Of a stretch of 64,000 nt of DNA, positions 14,790-28,027 are shown piece by piece. A program made the translations under genes and the position numbers. The stretch is from NCBI GenBank assembly GCA_013398295.1, contig VZSF01008960.1:186001-250000 (forward strand), in the 5' to 3' direction. The notes beneath the pieces were generated by a model, which was not told where the DNA came from, did not search any database, and worked only from the letters and a program-made list of their open reading frames with translations. This stretch comes from Chionis minor (lineage: Eukaryota > Chordata > Aves > Charadriiformes > Chionididae). The first letter of the stretch is position 1, and every line of letters begins with the position of its first letter.

Positions 14790-17303
14790 TCTGATGTTCA
14801 TTGTCTTTCTGAGGAAATGAATGAGCATGTGGCATCTAGGCCGATACACAACAGGAAAAACTGTTAAGTTTTACCCTAAGATCCATGTTTCTTGCATTGT
14901 ACTGCGTATACAAATGGATTTATTTATATCTTATTCGTTGTCAGCCTAGGAATAATTCAACGGTATGAGCTTTTCTTGAATAATGCAAAATTCTTTTCCA
15001 AGTTTAAAATCAGCTGGTACCATTATTGCAGGATTGTTAATACAGTGTATTTCATTTCATGATTGGTTGAAGCAAGGTATCTTTTTAAAAATACAATAAA
15101 AACATACCATATTAGGATGGTCTGAAATGACAAGGAATAAGTATTGGTGATTTCTGGAGTTCCCATCCAATTTTTGACAATTAGGCCTAAGCTACTCCAT
15201 CCTACTTCATGGGTGGCTCTATGAAAACTTAAGCAAATAGTTGAGCCTCTTTTAAGGAGAAATACTGCCACTTGTAAAAGCATACCTGCAGCCAATATAG
15301 AACTATCTTACTTTTCAGATTTGAATTTTTCATTGAAGAAATGCAAACAGTGTAACTATTTACTTACTTAAATCTCGGAATAAAACACTTGCTTTTGCCG
15401 CTCAGCTGATAAATTTTTCAGACACTCACAAATAAATGCACTGTTTAATATATCAAATAGAACAGGGAAAGAACAGAAGATACACCACAAAAGATTCCTG
15501 AAAAATCTAACTAATTACAAATTTCCCAGCCATTAAGTTGCTAAAATTCAACACTAAATAAAATTCACATCTAAATCAACCATGAATCCAAACTTCAATA
15601 CAGTATGGATTTGAAAGTGAAAACCTAAAACGGGTTCCTTTCAGACACAGTATGAGGTGCTCCTGTCATAATCCTGCCTTACTGACTTTTACTTTTAATT
15701 TACTTGCTCATTTTGTTGAGCCAAATTAGTGTAATATACTTGCTCATGTTTCATGTGTGGTTTACACTGCCAAATCGTAATTAAAAGTGTCAGACTGCGA
15801 TAATTCTACTTGTGACCTTTTCTTTTTTTCGCATCTGATCAGGTTCAAATGTTTAAATTAATAGCTGTGCTGACTTTGTGAAGTTTGGTTCAACATTCTG
15901 AAAAGCCAAAAATTCAATTGCAGTACAAAACAAAGATTGCACCCATTCCAATATAGACAGAAGTGAACAATCAGATCTGGACAACAGTCTGGAATTTGAA
16001 AACAGTTACATTTCACAGTGATTTGAATCTAGAATTCTGGTTGTGCTCCAGAGTTTGCATGCAGAATTTCACTTTTGATATGCCTACATAGGCATACCAT
16101 TTATATATTAACATATATGGGGAAGTAATAATTAAAACATGTATTTCATTGTCAGGCTAACGTATTCACAAGCAAGAGTATTTAACAATTTCCTTTCAAT
16201 AAGATTCTTTCTGTATACTCAGGCTTCTTCACAGCGCTAGACTCCTCCAAATTCACTGAACTAGCATCACCCAGTCATTTTAATTCTAAACAAATAATCA
16301 GCTGAACTGTGGGAATTGATGGATACAGCATTCCAAAACTATTTTAGTCATTCCTACGTTTGCAGGATGATTCTAAGTACTGCAGCTCACCTCCCTACTC
16401 CACAAAATGAGAAAAATATTTCCCTTCTTCCTAAACTCCTGGGGAAGACAGAATGAAAAGAACTATATCAAACCTAGATATTATTACTGACATAGCCTAG
16501 TAGTCCTTATTCAGACTTTTATTTCAGCAGGAGTTTGCCTCAATAAATCCCTACAGACAAAATATAAAATTACTATGGGATGTATCATACTATTAATATT
16601 TGAGCAAAAACCTCTGCTTAAATCAGAAAGGAGTTCTCTTTAAGACAGACACACAACATCCCAAAATCAACGGAATATCTCCTTATGGAAAACTACGTGA
16701 AGCAGAGAGGATTTATTAACTGAAATAACACAATGGATCAATTTGCAGATGTAATTCATATTAAAAACCAGAAATTAGAGTATTTTTGTAATTGCTTTTA
16801 GATATAGGCAAACTTATTTAAGAAGTTGTTCATATTCCCTTGCTGTTTCACTTTGAAAAGACAGAGGAGAATCTGAAGTACACTCTCCATCACAGTGTAC
16901 ATAAAATGAAAAATAACATTAATAGTCATTTGAAAACAAAGAAGATACCTAAAAAGAACTGGAATCTGTCTGTGCTGTTATTTCATTAAATGAAAATGGA
17001 ATTATTAGAGGTACTACTATGGCTACGTCTTCTTCATTTTCAGCTGATTTTGGATAGTTAACAGAGAAAATCTGATTAAGAGGCATAAGGCTTTCTGTTC
17101 TCCAGCTCAACCCTATACCTGGTACTACCTCAGTTTCAGAGTTATTAACCTGAGCTATTTTGTGACTACCACCATCCTATCCGTAACATCACAAAGCAAC
17201 TGTTTTTAATAAGCCAGCCTTAAAAACATGAGAGGAACTGCCCTAGAAAGGTCAGGTCCCAAATCACTACTAGAAAGTACACCGCTTTTTTTCCCACACT
17301 ATC

Positions 17304-17343
17304 ACGCACACACACATGCATGTACCCTCACCCACCCCCACCC
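17304..17343 (-). repeat. Short CA-rich tract with adjacent G-quadruplex motif
   Basis: An acgcacacacacatgcatg stretch is followed by C tracts of 3, 3, 5 and 3 at 17325-17343 with loops of 3, 1 and 1 bases. On the minus strand this gives a (TG)-rich run next to a G4 motif. It is probably a degenerate microsatellite. Confidence 0.65.
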
Positions 17344-18726
17344 ACCAACATAAGGTGACCCTTTAGGGTTGCCTTTTCTTCATTTGTGGACATAGGATGA
17401 AGCTAACATATCTTTTGCCAACATTAAATTTGTGTGAATAGTTTACTGAAACTAAGAGAAAGAAGCATAATATGAAAATTAATCTATGACCTTAAAGTCA
17501 GTCTCCAAATGTGTGGATTTAATAACTATTAATTTGTAAAGCAAACAAGGATAAGTGTTTTAAAAATCCAGGAAACATAAACTGAAGCTGAGGCCTTTCA
17601 CAAGATCAAGACAAGATAGATGACAACCTGTAACGGTGTATCTTAGGGCTCCATGACTTCAGTTTGGAATTCGGATGCTTGTATTTGCAGTAAATTAAAC
17701 AAAGCTGAACCCATCTAGAGAAAAAAAACAGCAAATCAAATTATCTTCCTTTTGCCTAAGTGTTATCAATGATGGAGCCTCTTTCTGTTGCGTCATGCAG
17801 AGTTACATATAGGCATTTCAAATTATGTAACATTTAAGCATCCTATATCACAGTCATCAGAAATGGTAACAACACAGCACAACGAAACTCAGTAATGTGA
17901 GCAAAGATCACATTGCTGTGCTGTTCCTAAAGTTTTCAACGCTACTGAAAGCCTCCAACAAAAGTTAGCAGTTTGGCCCATAATATTAAAAAAATAAGAT
18001 GGGAAATACCTTTGCAATGCATATTAAACTATGATAATTTGGGAGTTTCAGTTTTTTGTTCATAAAATTTTAAAAAGCTAATGATGATTTTATGTTATTT
18101 TAGCACGTTTAATCTATAATATGCTGCATCTCTTGATGAGCATTTGCTAAAACAGAGCATAAAAATAATTAGCTTGAATTGTAACTTACAATTCAGACCT
18201 GAGAAGCATCAACCTAGAGTATTTTCAGCCTCGCTGCAGAAATACTGCTGGCAACACAATTAAAACCAGAAGACTTCAGTTATGGGTGAACTTCAGAAGG
18301 CTCAGAGTTAGTTCAGATAAGCACCCAAAAGTTACTATTTTAGTGCTCCACTACCAAATGCTCATTCAGTGCTGCAGTATGTTATGAATCACAACATGCC
18401 AAAAGAATGTAAAATAGAATCCAAAGCTCAAGTCGCATATTCATATTATGTGACCAGCATTCTTTCCTAAATATTGGGTGCTTATGTGAACTTTATGGAA
18501 ACTAGAGAAGCCCCACAAGGTCAATCACCTCCATGTAGCATCTTCCCTTTCAAACCCATGCAACCTATCCTATCCTTATTCAAACCACATTCCAGTATCT
18601 GGAATCTTATTACTGCTTCTACTATAATCTAACGTACTCCTGTTTTGATCACTAGCTTCCCCTTGCACTTTTTAAACAGCTTTCACAAGATCCAGGCACA
18701 TTGGTGTTACATTTGTGTCTCTTGTA

Positions 18727-18776
18727 AAAGGGAGAGAAAGACAAAAAAGAAAGAGAGAGAAAGAGAAAGGGGATTT
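18727..18776. repeat. Purine-rich (GA)n-like low-complexity tract
   Basis: About 50 bases of almost pure A and G (gggagagaaagac... aagagagagaaagagaaagggg). On the transcribed sense strand it is a long pyrimidine tract, which may be why a short open frame with many Ser and Phe codons appears there. Confidence 0.75.
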
Positions 18777-21700
18777 GGAGACAAGATAGTTCTAGGAAAG
18801 TAGAGAGGGGACTACAGGAATTTGTTAGAAAAAGATACAAGAAGGATGTAAAACTACTTTATGATTCAGAAAGAGGAAAACTTCTGAGATTTCCCTTGGC
18901 TATACACAACCTAATCTTAAAAACAAGAGGGAACAAAATTCTCTTTGAGAATAAAGCTGGCAGTGTTTCCAGTGTTCTTAATTACAGCACAATCCTGAAG
19001 GCCTTACACAAGAAAAGCTCAGAACTTCAAGCATTCTAAAGGCAAAAGTCCTGCACAATAGTGACGAGAGGTTTTGCACTTGACCTGCAAGATCTTATGA
19101 AATAAAAAATAATGGAAAGGTTGATAAAAATTACAGGGTATAATACCAGGATCTTCAATTCCTCTGTTTGCCTACACATATTTGTAACACGATTTGTGAG
19201 CAATGTAATACAAATCTATTTGAACAAACCATTTATGCTTTGCTAACAAACACCAAGTACAACAGTATGACATACAAAGCTGGAGAGGAGAAAAGTCACT
19301 TTTCAGTGAGTAACTAAGTACTTCATATAGTTTCAACTGAAAGCAACAATCCTAGTCATCGTATCAACAGGTGAGGGAAGCAAAGGGAACCAGCAGCTCT
19401 GGCGCAAAGATACACAAATAGCTTCTCTGCCTTTTCTTCTCAAAACACAGCTCCCAGAATCTGATTCTACCTTCCTGTAAAAACCCTACATCAACCTTAA
19501 TACCTCTCTTTATTTAACTGGAGTAAATCGCATTAGTGTTTCATGAAAAAAAGTGACATTTTTATTCACTAACATTAAAGTCTGTATCACCTGATTACAA
19601 GGGTCAATTGTAATTCAGGTTACTTTGCCCTAGAAGAAATATTGTAGAACCATTGTGTATGGCAATTTGTTTACTCCCCTGGATTTGAAAGTTAGTTGAC
19701 CAATGCTATTTTCTTTTGGTTATTACTAACTAATGCATTTGAACTATTCTGGCTCTGAGCCGTCATGTGGGCAACCAGGATGTAGTGAAGGTATGACAAT
19801 TCCATGTCCTGTATTTCAGTAGTCAACACTTTACCAGCAACTTCCCTTAATTAACTTTATGGCCACTTCCCATAGCTCATTAAAAACTTCCTAGACACAA
19901 CTAATGCAAGGGAGCTATTGAAGTCAGTGAGACTCCTTATTCTGAGAATGTATCTTTATTCTGCCTGTTTACAAGCAGTAAGTTCATAGCTTGAACTCTC
20001 TCTCTCCTCCAAAATGCACTAACAAAATGTGAATGAAAACTGGTATTTGAGTGTAAAGCTATTTTCGTTGGGGAACTAACTGGAGAACTTAATTGCAAAC
20101 ATAAGACTGGGACAAAGACGAGAGCTACCTGTCATCAGCTAAAATACATTACCCGATGTGTTAAACTCTAGTGTGAAATACAAAGAGTAGCCCTGCTGAT
20201 TTTAGTGACGCCATGCATGCAAAGGAAAGGGGGTTTGTCCTCTTTTCTCTCTACTCAAAGTATTTACTGACACCAATGATGGTGGAAAAGCACAAAATGC
20301 AAAAAAATATACCAACAAATTGAAAGACACTATCTCTGAAACCCATGCTAGCAGCCAACAGTTTCACAGATCATAAAATGCACCACAGCAATATCAACCA
20401 TATGCATAAAATATTAACTGCCATTAAAATGTCTGAGGTTTTAGCCTCTGTCTTAAAAATGTGGGGACCAGCTCTAAAGCAAAGCATTATTTTGAACCAC
20501 AAAATCTGTAAGTTACAGTCAGGCATATTCCAGATATCACTTAAACTCATAAAACAGAGAAACTCAAAGTCAAGACTGGAATTCTTTCCTGAGTTAACCC
20601 AGAGACAGCCAACAGCCAACTGTGATTAGGCAGATGCTCAAAGGTTAAGGAAGTAAGGAGTCATTCTCCTTACATTCACCTAAATAAAGGAGCGAAAAAG
20701 GTTCTGAACTTTCAAGGGAACCAGCATACACGCAAAGAACTGAGACACACTTGACAATCAGCAGAAGAGCATTCAGACTGCATCACCCCAAAAGATGTAG
20801 CATATCCAGTAGCTACATAAATGAACAGGAACTAACACTGTTCCTAATAACCTCTACATCTTCCACTGCAGTAAATCTGGTAAGATACCTGAAAGCATGT
20901 ATTACCTTTAGCAAAAAGCTACGCATCAGTATTATATGGCGAAATTTACACCATTACAATTTGGTTCACTGTAGGTCATAGTTTAATGTCCTCCTGAATC
21001 TAAAAGTGTACCTCAAAAATGAAAGCTTGAGACACTGCCTCTCAATTCTTTATTCAAACTATCTATTTCTTGGCTTAAATTCTCTAAAATTGCCCCTCAA
21101 GCAGAAACAGTGGAAAATATAGTACAAAAAACAACGCACATGTAACATCAGAATGATCTACTTGCTAACACGCCGTTTTATTTTTTCAGCTCTAAGAGCT
21201 AAAGCATCTCTTTGAATTCCTGAGTTAATGTGCTGAACAATGCAGGGAAATCTGACCAACAGCCACAATGCTTTTGCTGGAACAGTCTGTCTGTAAGTGA
21301 CTAACAAGTCTAATTAGGTCAAGTACTTACAATAGTATTGAATTAACTACCAAAGAGCTCCTTTTAAGGTCAAACTGGCTCCTTGTAAGTAAACACACAC
21401 ACAGAAAGGCAGAAACCTGCAGCCCCTTTAGTTCTGATGCCTTAATCATTCAAACACCTCTCCGTGTACTTAACTTCAAGTTCCTAAGTGAGACAGGCTT
21501 CAGGTACTTAAATGTGCAAAATTCTTTGCAGGATTAGGATGTGATCTATGATCAAAAGAAACAGTTCAAAATAAACATACAGAGGGAATGGATGAGGAAC
21601 TATGGGAGAAAAGGCAATGAACACAGATTAACATTAAAGCTAGATGGCTGAAAGAGGTAATTTTTCTGAAGGCTAATAAGACATTACAACAGAATTCCAA

Positions 21701-24162
21701 TCATAAAGAACATGAAGATTTTCCAAGTTACTTCAAAAATACCAAGTATCTCGACAGCCATATCAGAGCTCAGAGAAGACTTGTAATTTTTTGGCCTCTC
21801 TTTTGAGAGTTCAACTGTTTCTCTTGTCATGTCTTGCCATCATCTTGCCATCACGAATCAATAAAGAACATGAGCAAGAGAAAAAGGCAAGCAATTTTCT
21901 CTGAGATTTCCCTTTGGTTTAGAATTTATTTCCTTCTGGGTCAGGAAGCCCCATGTTGGAAAACCTGCTCTACCCCTTTTTTACCAGGTACTTCAAATAA
22001 AAAGGGCTAAAGGAGGCGCTAGAAATAAGTCAGCATACAAACTAGGTCCACTGTTAATTAGGGATTTTTAGGATGTTTTTCTTTGCACAGTTGCACGTGT
22101 ATCCGTTAAAAGATGAATGACCTATTAATGGCATCTTCATGTGAATAGTACATCAAGTAGGAGTATCCAAAGCACTGACTGTTTACTTTTAATAGCGAAA
22201 AAGTTGAGAAGTGTATTCAACTCATCCTTTCCTGGTATCTAGATCTAGTTCCACCACTGAGTTCTAAAAACCCTTTCATATATGAGTAGGTTTTTCTTGT
22301 GTGGATATTCTCCATCTGCACTACCAGATTCCAAAGACTTCTCCCTCTTCAAAATTATCACTTAAATCTGTACAATCATAATCATCATGACTGCATTTTC
22401 AGAGCATTACATCCATGGTGGATAATATTTTAAAATGTAGATGCTATTTTAAACGCCTATAATTTCTTAGAGTGCCTATTACCAGACTTTTACAAGAACC
22501 TGCTGTATTAATATATGCAGTCTGAATCCTTTTATTAAAAATAGCATTTTTTTCTGAGACGCTTACAAGATACTCACATTAATGGCACACTGATGGAACA
22601 CAAAGCACTATATCAATTCAGAGGACTTCTAATGTCACATGAAGATACAACTTCTTTTAACTACTTCCTCAATTAAGTGTAGACCTTTTATATAACTATA
22701 AGGGAATCCACCCCAAAAAAACTTTAAAACAAAAGATTACCTACACATCTTCATTACTTCCAATTGTTTGTGGTTTAGAAACGGGTTTACAAAAGTGCAC
22801 TATGCAGCATGATCATCACAACAATGATTACATAGTTTAATGGTGTTTGAAAAAAAATAACATACGTGTGGAAAAGCCAGGTTTTGCACATTATTAACTT
22901 TCCAGTTTAATTTAAAATGCACTATATCTCCAAAGATTGGACTACAAATCATGGATTAAATACCTGCAGATTTCCTTAGTCTGAAAATAAAGAGTGTGTG
23001 TGGTGAGAATTTGTAAGAAAAAAGGAAAGGAAAAAAAGTATGCCTTAGATGTAGTGACAGGAAAAAGGGTGGTTAAAAAACAGTGGTGGGAAGTGAGAAC
23101 TTAAAGAGCAACAATGAAGGCCAAAAGAGGTTTGATGAGGGATCAGGAGTAGAAGACACAGTGAGCTAGTCAGCCAGCTACATACAGCTTTTAAACCCTT
23201 TGCACAATGTGATCTGCCAAAGAGGCTTCCCAAGAAAAATATTGTATTTATACCCCAGGGATATTAAAAATGGACTTTCTTTGTAGCTAGCCTTTCCAGA
23301 AATAAATAGAGTATAAATTTGATTATTGCATGGTTTAACTTGAATAATCTAAAAATTAAAATATTATTAAAACTATTTACTTTTAAATGACTAGATATGA
23401 CATTTCAAGGTTCATTTAATTTAGTCTCAGCTGATTATTTGATGACAAGCACAGCAGAATGCATCCTTTTACTACATACTTCAGGCCACAAGATTTTAAG
23501 TATTTATAAATTTATTGCATAATGGCCTAAGTGTGCAGACTTTTATTTCTACGGTAAATTTATTTACCTTAATTATTGCACACTGGTACTTGCAGCCAAA
23601 GCTTTGCTAGTACTTAGTTACTCAGTATTCTATTTAGCTATCTAGCTTCATGTTCCTCTGTTCCCACAGGCATAATTCACCTTTCCAAAAACAGATCTGA
23701 ACAACGTGAGAAACAATACACTCAAAGTCAGGGGAAAAAAAAAGAAAATAAAACCAGACCTGACAAATGAATACAAGTACAAAAGGAATTTCAAAAGGTA
23801 GCTTTAAATCGAAAAGTTACAGCCAACACAACAGACTTCATGTTTCAAGATCAATACAATGTGAACCTGATCTCATTTAACTGAAACCAGGGAAAACTCT
23901 GTAGTAGACTTTACAAGGAGCAGGATCAAGTGTTCTTGGCTCCTTTTTTTCCTAAAATTAAAGAATGCTTTCCCCAGCTCATTGTTACCCACACATTTTG
24001 GTGTACAGTACACACAAATGACTCAAGCAAAAGATGCAGCATAAGGATTAAAATGTACCCTTTGCTTACGTATGATGGCACAGACACGCTATCGGAAATC
24101 TGTAACCCACTATTGCATCTAACTAAAGATTTATGTTATAAAGGAATATATACAAATGACTA

Positions 24163-24366
<204 letters not shown>

Positions 24367-25681
24367 TTAGGAATTCTACTGACTGTAAATCACAGTAATG
24401 ATATCATGTATCTAGTTCTTACTTTTAACAGCGCTGGGTGTGAAACAAATATGATTGCAATAAACAAACAGTAAGATGGTACACCCATAGAACAAAGAAA
24501 AAATAATTAGAGGGAATTAAGATATTAAAATAATTTTTCATCATTAACAAAAATGCTCATTTTAGATTGTTAAATAGATTTCATATATTATCCTTTTTTA
24601 AAGTGTGATAATTTCTGAGCCACACAAGACTGATTTTCGTTTTTAAGATTCCTATTTGTTTTCACTGAAGAATAGCTACATTTGGTCACAGAATGAAAAA
24701 TAAACAAATTAAGCAAATAAAAGAAATTCGGTTTACGATTCTTAATGACCCTCTGCTCCTTCAAACAGCTAGGCACAATCATAGATACGAGCAGCTAAAT
24801 TAGTTTATATAAAACACATTTAAATTTCAATATGACTAATTATTTATAGAATTAGGACCTTAATATGCATGCTTTTCTTCCTCTTGAGTGAACAAAATAG
24901 TTACAGTGGTAAAAATTCTGCAGGATCTTCAAATTTACGCATACTAGGTCAAGTGAAAAAATTTGTATGGATCCAAGATCTTTTCTAGTCTTAAAAATTT
25001 CATGTTAGAACTGAGATCATAATCTTTGAAAACTTTAATATCTTCTTTTATATTCCCTGTTTGTTTGGTGTTTTTTCCCAGAATATGCCCATATTTGACC
25101 ACAATATTTTAGCGTAGAGGAATAAATAACAAAGCAAGCCAAATGCAGAAAGAGTTCTGTTTAGAAAACTTGTACTTTGCTAAATATAATTATTCAGTTT
25201 TATTTAGTCAGTGTGTATGAAAGGGGACAGATGCTTTTTTACTTTCATTTCATATGTGAATAAGTGAGGATTTTTAAGGAATTCTTATGCCAACACTTTA
25301 CATTTTTTTCCAACATTCCTACAAATTTTGCCAACACTTATGGGTTTTTTTCATGAATCTTTTCCATGCACCTTGCCAAAGGAACATAATTTCAGAAGTG
25401 AATGTTCTATGCTGCTTTTTGGAGATCTCCAATTTTATATACTTTTCATCTGCAAATAAAAAAATAGCAAAAAGCCCCCTTAAACTACACATTTTATGTT
25501 CTCATAAAATAACCCTATTTTATCAAATTCTTTGAAATACTACAATAAACCATTTTGAAAAACAAACAGAAACAAGTGACCACCATTTCAGAAGATGACA
25601 AACAGCAACTAGAGCAATAACCAGGTAAATACAGTAAAAAAAAAATTCAATCACTAATCCCAATGAATTTAATGTGATACA

Positions 25682-25713
25682 CCTGCATGCACACACATGT
25701 ACCCACACACGCA
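25682..25713. repeat. Degenerate CA-rich microsatellite
   Basis: The stretch tgcatgcacacacatgtacccacacacgcaccc is a broken CA repeat of about 30 bases in an intron, and nothing else is apparent. Confidence 0.6.
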
Positions 25714-27754
25714 CCCTCAGCTGAAATCTACCTTTAAGATATCAACTGTGTGTTTCTGGCAAAAAAAAATTAATGTACGTCCTTTATTCCAGCTTTAATT
25801 ACTGCAAGCATATGTTTTATAGTATCAGAAGTTAGGAAACTATCCTACATTCTTTTGAAACATTTCAGCGTTGTATTTTGCATGTATAAGGAGCACATGT
25901 TAATAACTCAAATACGAAAATTACCATAATACAATCTGATTTTTCTGCATTGTCTGGACCAAACTGCAGATAGGAACTTTGCTTAAACAAGCAGTGGGAA
26001 GTTTAGCATTTGACATCAGTTTAAGGTAGTTCTGCATATGATGGGAACATTTCCATCGATTCCACTAGTGCAAGAGTCTGGTTGGTACAAGCAGACAAGG
26101 GCACAACATCTAAAAACCCTTCCTACCTTTGGTGACTCTCTCCATAGGCATACGTACCCCTGCATGGATTAGGTTACAGAATCGAAACTAAATCTTTACA
26201 TTCACTCAACTTGTCAATTAAAGTCTATATGTACTCTACAAGACTTATAACTGCAGAAAGGTAAGTCAAAACCTGTGTAGGCAGTACAAAAATATGCCTC
26301 TTCTGCTCTAATGACAGGATTTTCACAACAACGAAACTGTTGTAGTAGTAAAAAAGCAAGAACATGACTACTACGCAGTTGTTCACTTACTAGCTACATC
26401 ACATCACCACCTCTCAGATTGAAAATTTGCTTCTGTCTTTCCTTCTGCATCAGTTCTATTCTTCCTCTCAACTAGCTGAACAAAATTGACACATTATACA
26501 AACTCAGTGTAAGAATCTGCTTTTGTATTGTGTGAATTGAACTATTTTGGAAAAGAAATAGCATACGTTATTAAACACATTAATAAAACCAGGGACTTTC
26601 TATTGTTAATGAAAGGCCTCACCAAAGCCGTGCAAAGGATGAATACAGGCTAAGGACCATATAACCTTTCCAGAACACTCCTACTGGACTCAGGGATGGC
26701 ATAATACTCTTGAGTCAGTGTCCTCGTTCTTCTCCCTTTCTCCTTGCTCGACCAAAGAAAAACCCAGACACTTGAGAAAAAAATCTGCCAAATACAGGGG
26801 AACGAACCAAAAGTGTGTAGGAAGAATAAGGGTATCAGAGCACTTTATAAACAGAGATCTAATCGTTATTATCAATCAGGCCGATATAAGTGAAAAAAGA
26901 CCTTTGTGTAGAAGCCCCACATACCTTAATTTCTACCATTTAAGAAAATTTCTACTTACAATTGCTTTTGTGCTTTGCGATTTTATCCTACACGGTAATA
27001 ACATACAAAGTTTAAAAACCTACAGGATATCCCTGCAGAGCATTCAGGTTTTTGAAGAGGAAGTGGATAAATCTTTGGTGTTTGCAGTAGAAATAACATG
27101 ATCTCAAACTCATATTTACATTCTATTTACTCCTAGTATTCAAAGACTTTCTCATTTTCCTAATCTTAGGTTAATTTCATGAGGTTTTACGGGTCATAGT
27201 GGGACTGGTTTCAACATTAAAATAGCTAAGCTTGATGTCATTTCATCCCAGTATTCCAGTGTAGTGTCTCAGGAGATCTTCGTAAAACACTCTACAATGT
27301 AATTTAAACATACTTTTGTATTTTAGTATCACAGGATAGCAAACTAATCTTTTGTTTGGAATGATATAAAAGATACTGGAGCATTCTCTGAAAGCTTAAG
27401 ATCTCAGGCACGTTATCACTGGTAACTGCTTGGTCAAAATCACAGCATCCAGGGATTCAATGTTACCATCTTTACAGACTGAACAATGCAAAAATGAGGA
27501 TCATTACCTCTGTAGAGACATCGCTGTTGTATCCAAGGCCAATAAAGAGAAAAAGCAAAACCCATGGGTGTAGATCTTTCAGGGTTTATGCTCCTATTAC
27601 AGTATGTATTCCCAAATATTTCAGCAACATACACGGTACTACACAATTCCTTTAATGGTTGAAGAAAATATCCCAAAACACTGGCACTGGAAATAGGTTT
27701 TGAATGTTACAGAATTGTCTCATTCATAATAATGATGTGGACTATATTGCAAGC

Positions 27755-28027
27755 TATGATTAACAATCATAAATTTACTATAAATATTTGTAATTGTCTA
27801 CTATAACTAAACAATCATATACATAAATATATGGACAGTATACATATGATTAACAATCATAAATTTACTATAAATATTTGTAATTGTCTACTATAACTAA
27901 ACAATCATATACATAAATATATGGACAGTATACATATGATTAACAATCATAAATTTACTATAAATATTTGTAATTGTCTACTATAACTAAACAATCATAT
28001 ACATAAATATATGGACAGTATACATAT
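27755..28027. repeat. Minisatellite: three identical 90-bp copies
   Basis: The unit starting tatgattaacaatcataaa and ending gacagtatacata occurs three times in succession at an exact 90-base spacing, with no mismatch that I can see. The array ends after seven bases of a fourth copy. Each unit holds the perfect inverted repeat TATGATT-aac-AATCATA. The unit is strongly AT-rich and has no open frame of note. Identity between copies implies recent expansion or an assembly artefact. Confidence 0.97.

Noticed and set aside
26718..27101. 127-codon plus-strand open frame in an intron
   Set aside because: No recognisable domain, signal peptide or splice context; AT-rich intronic sequence gives such frames by chance.
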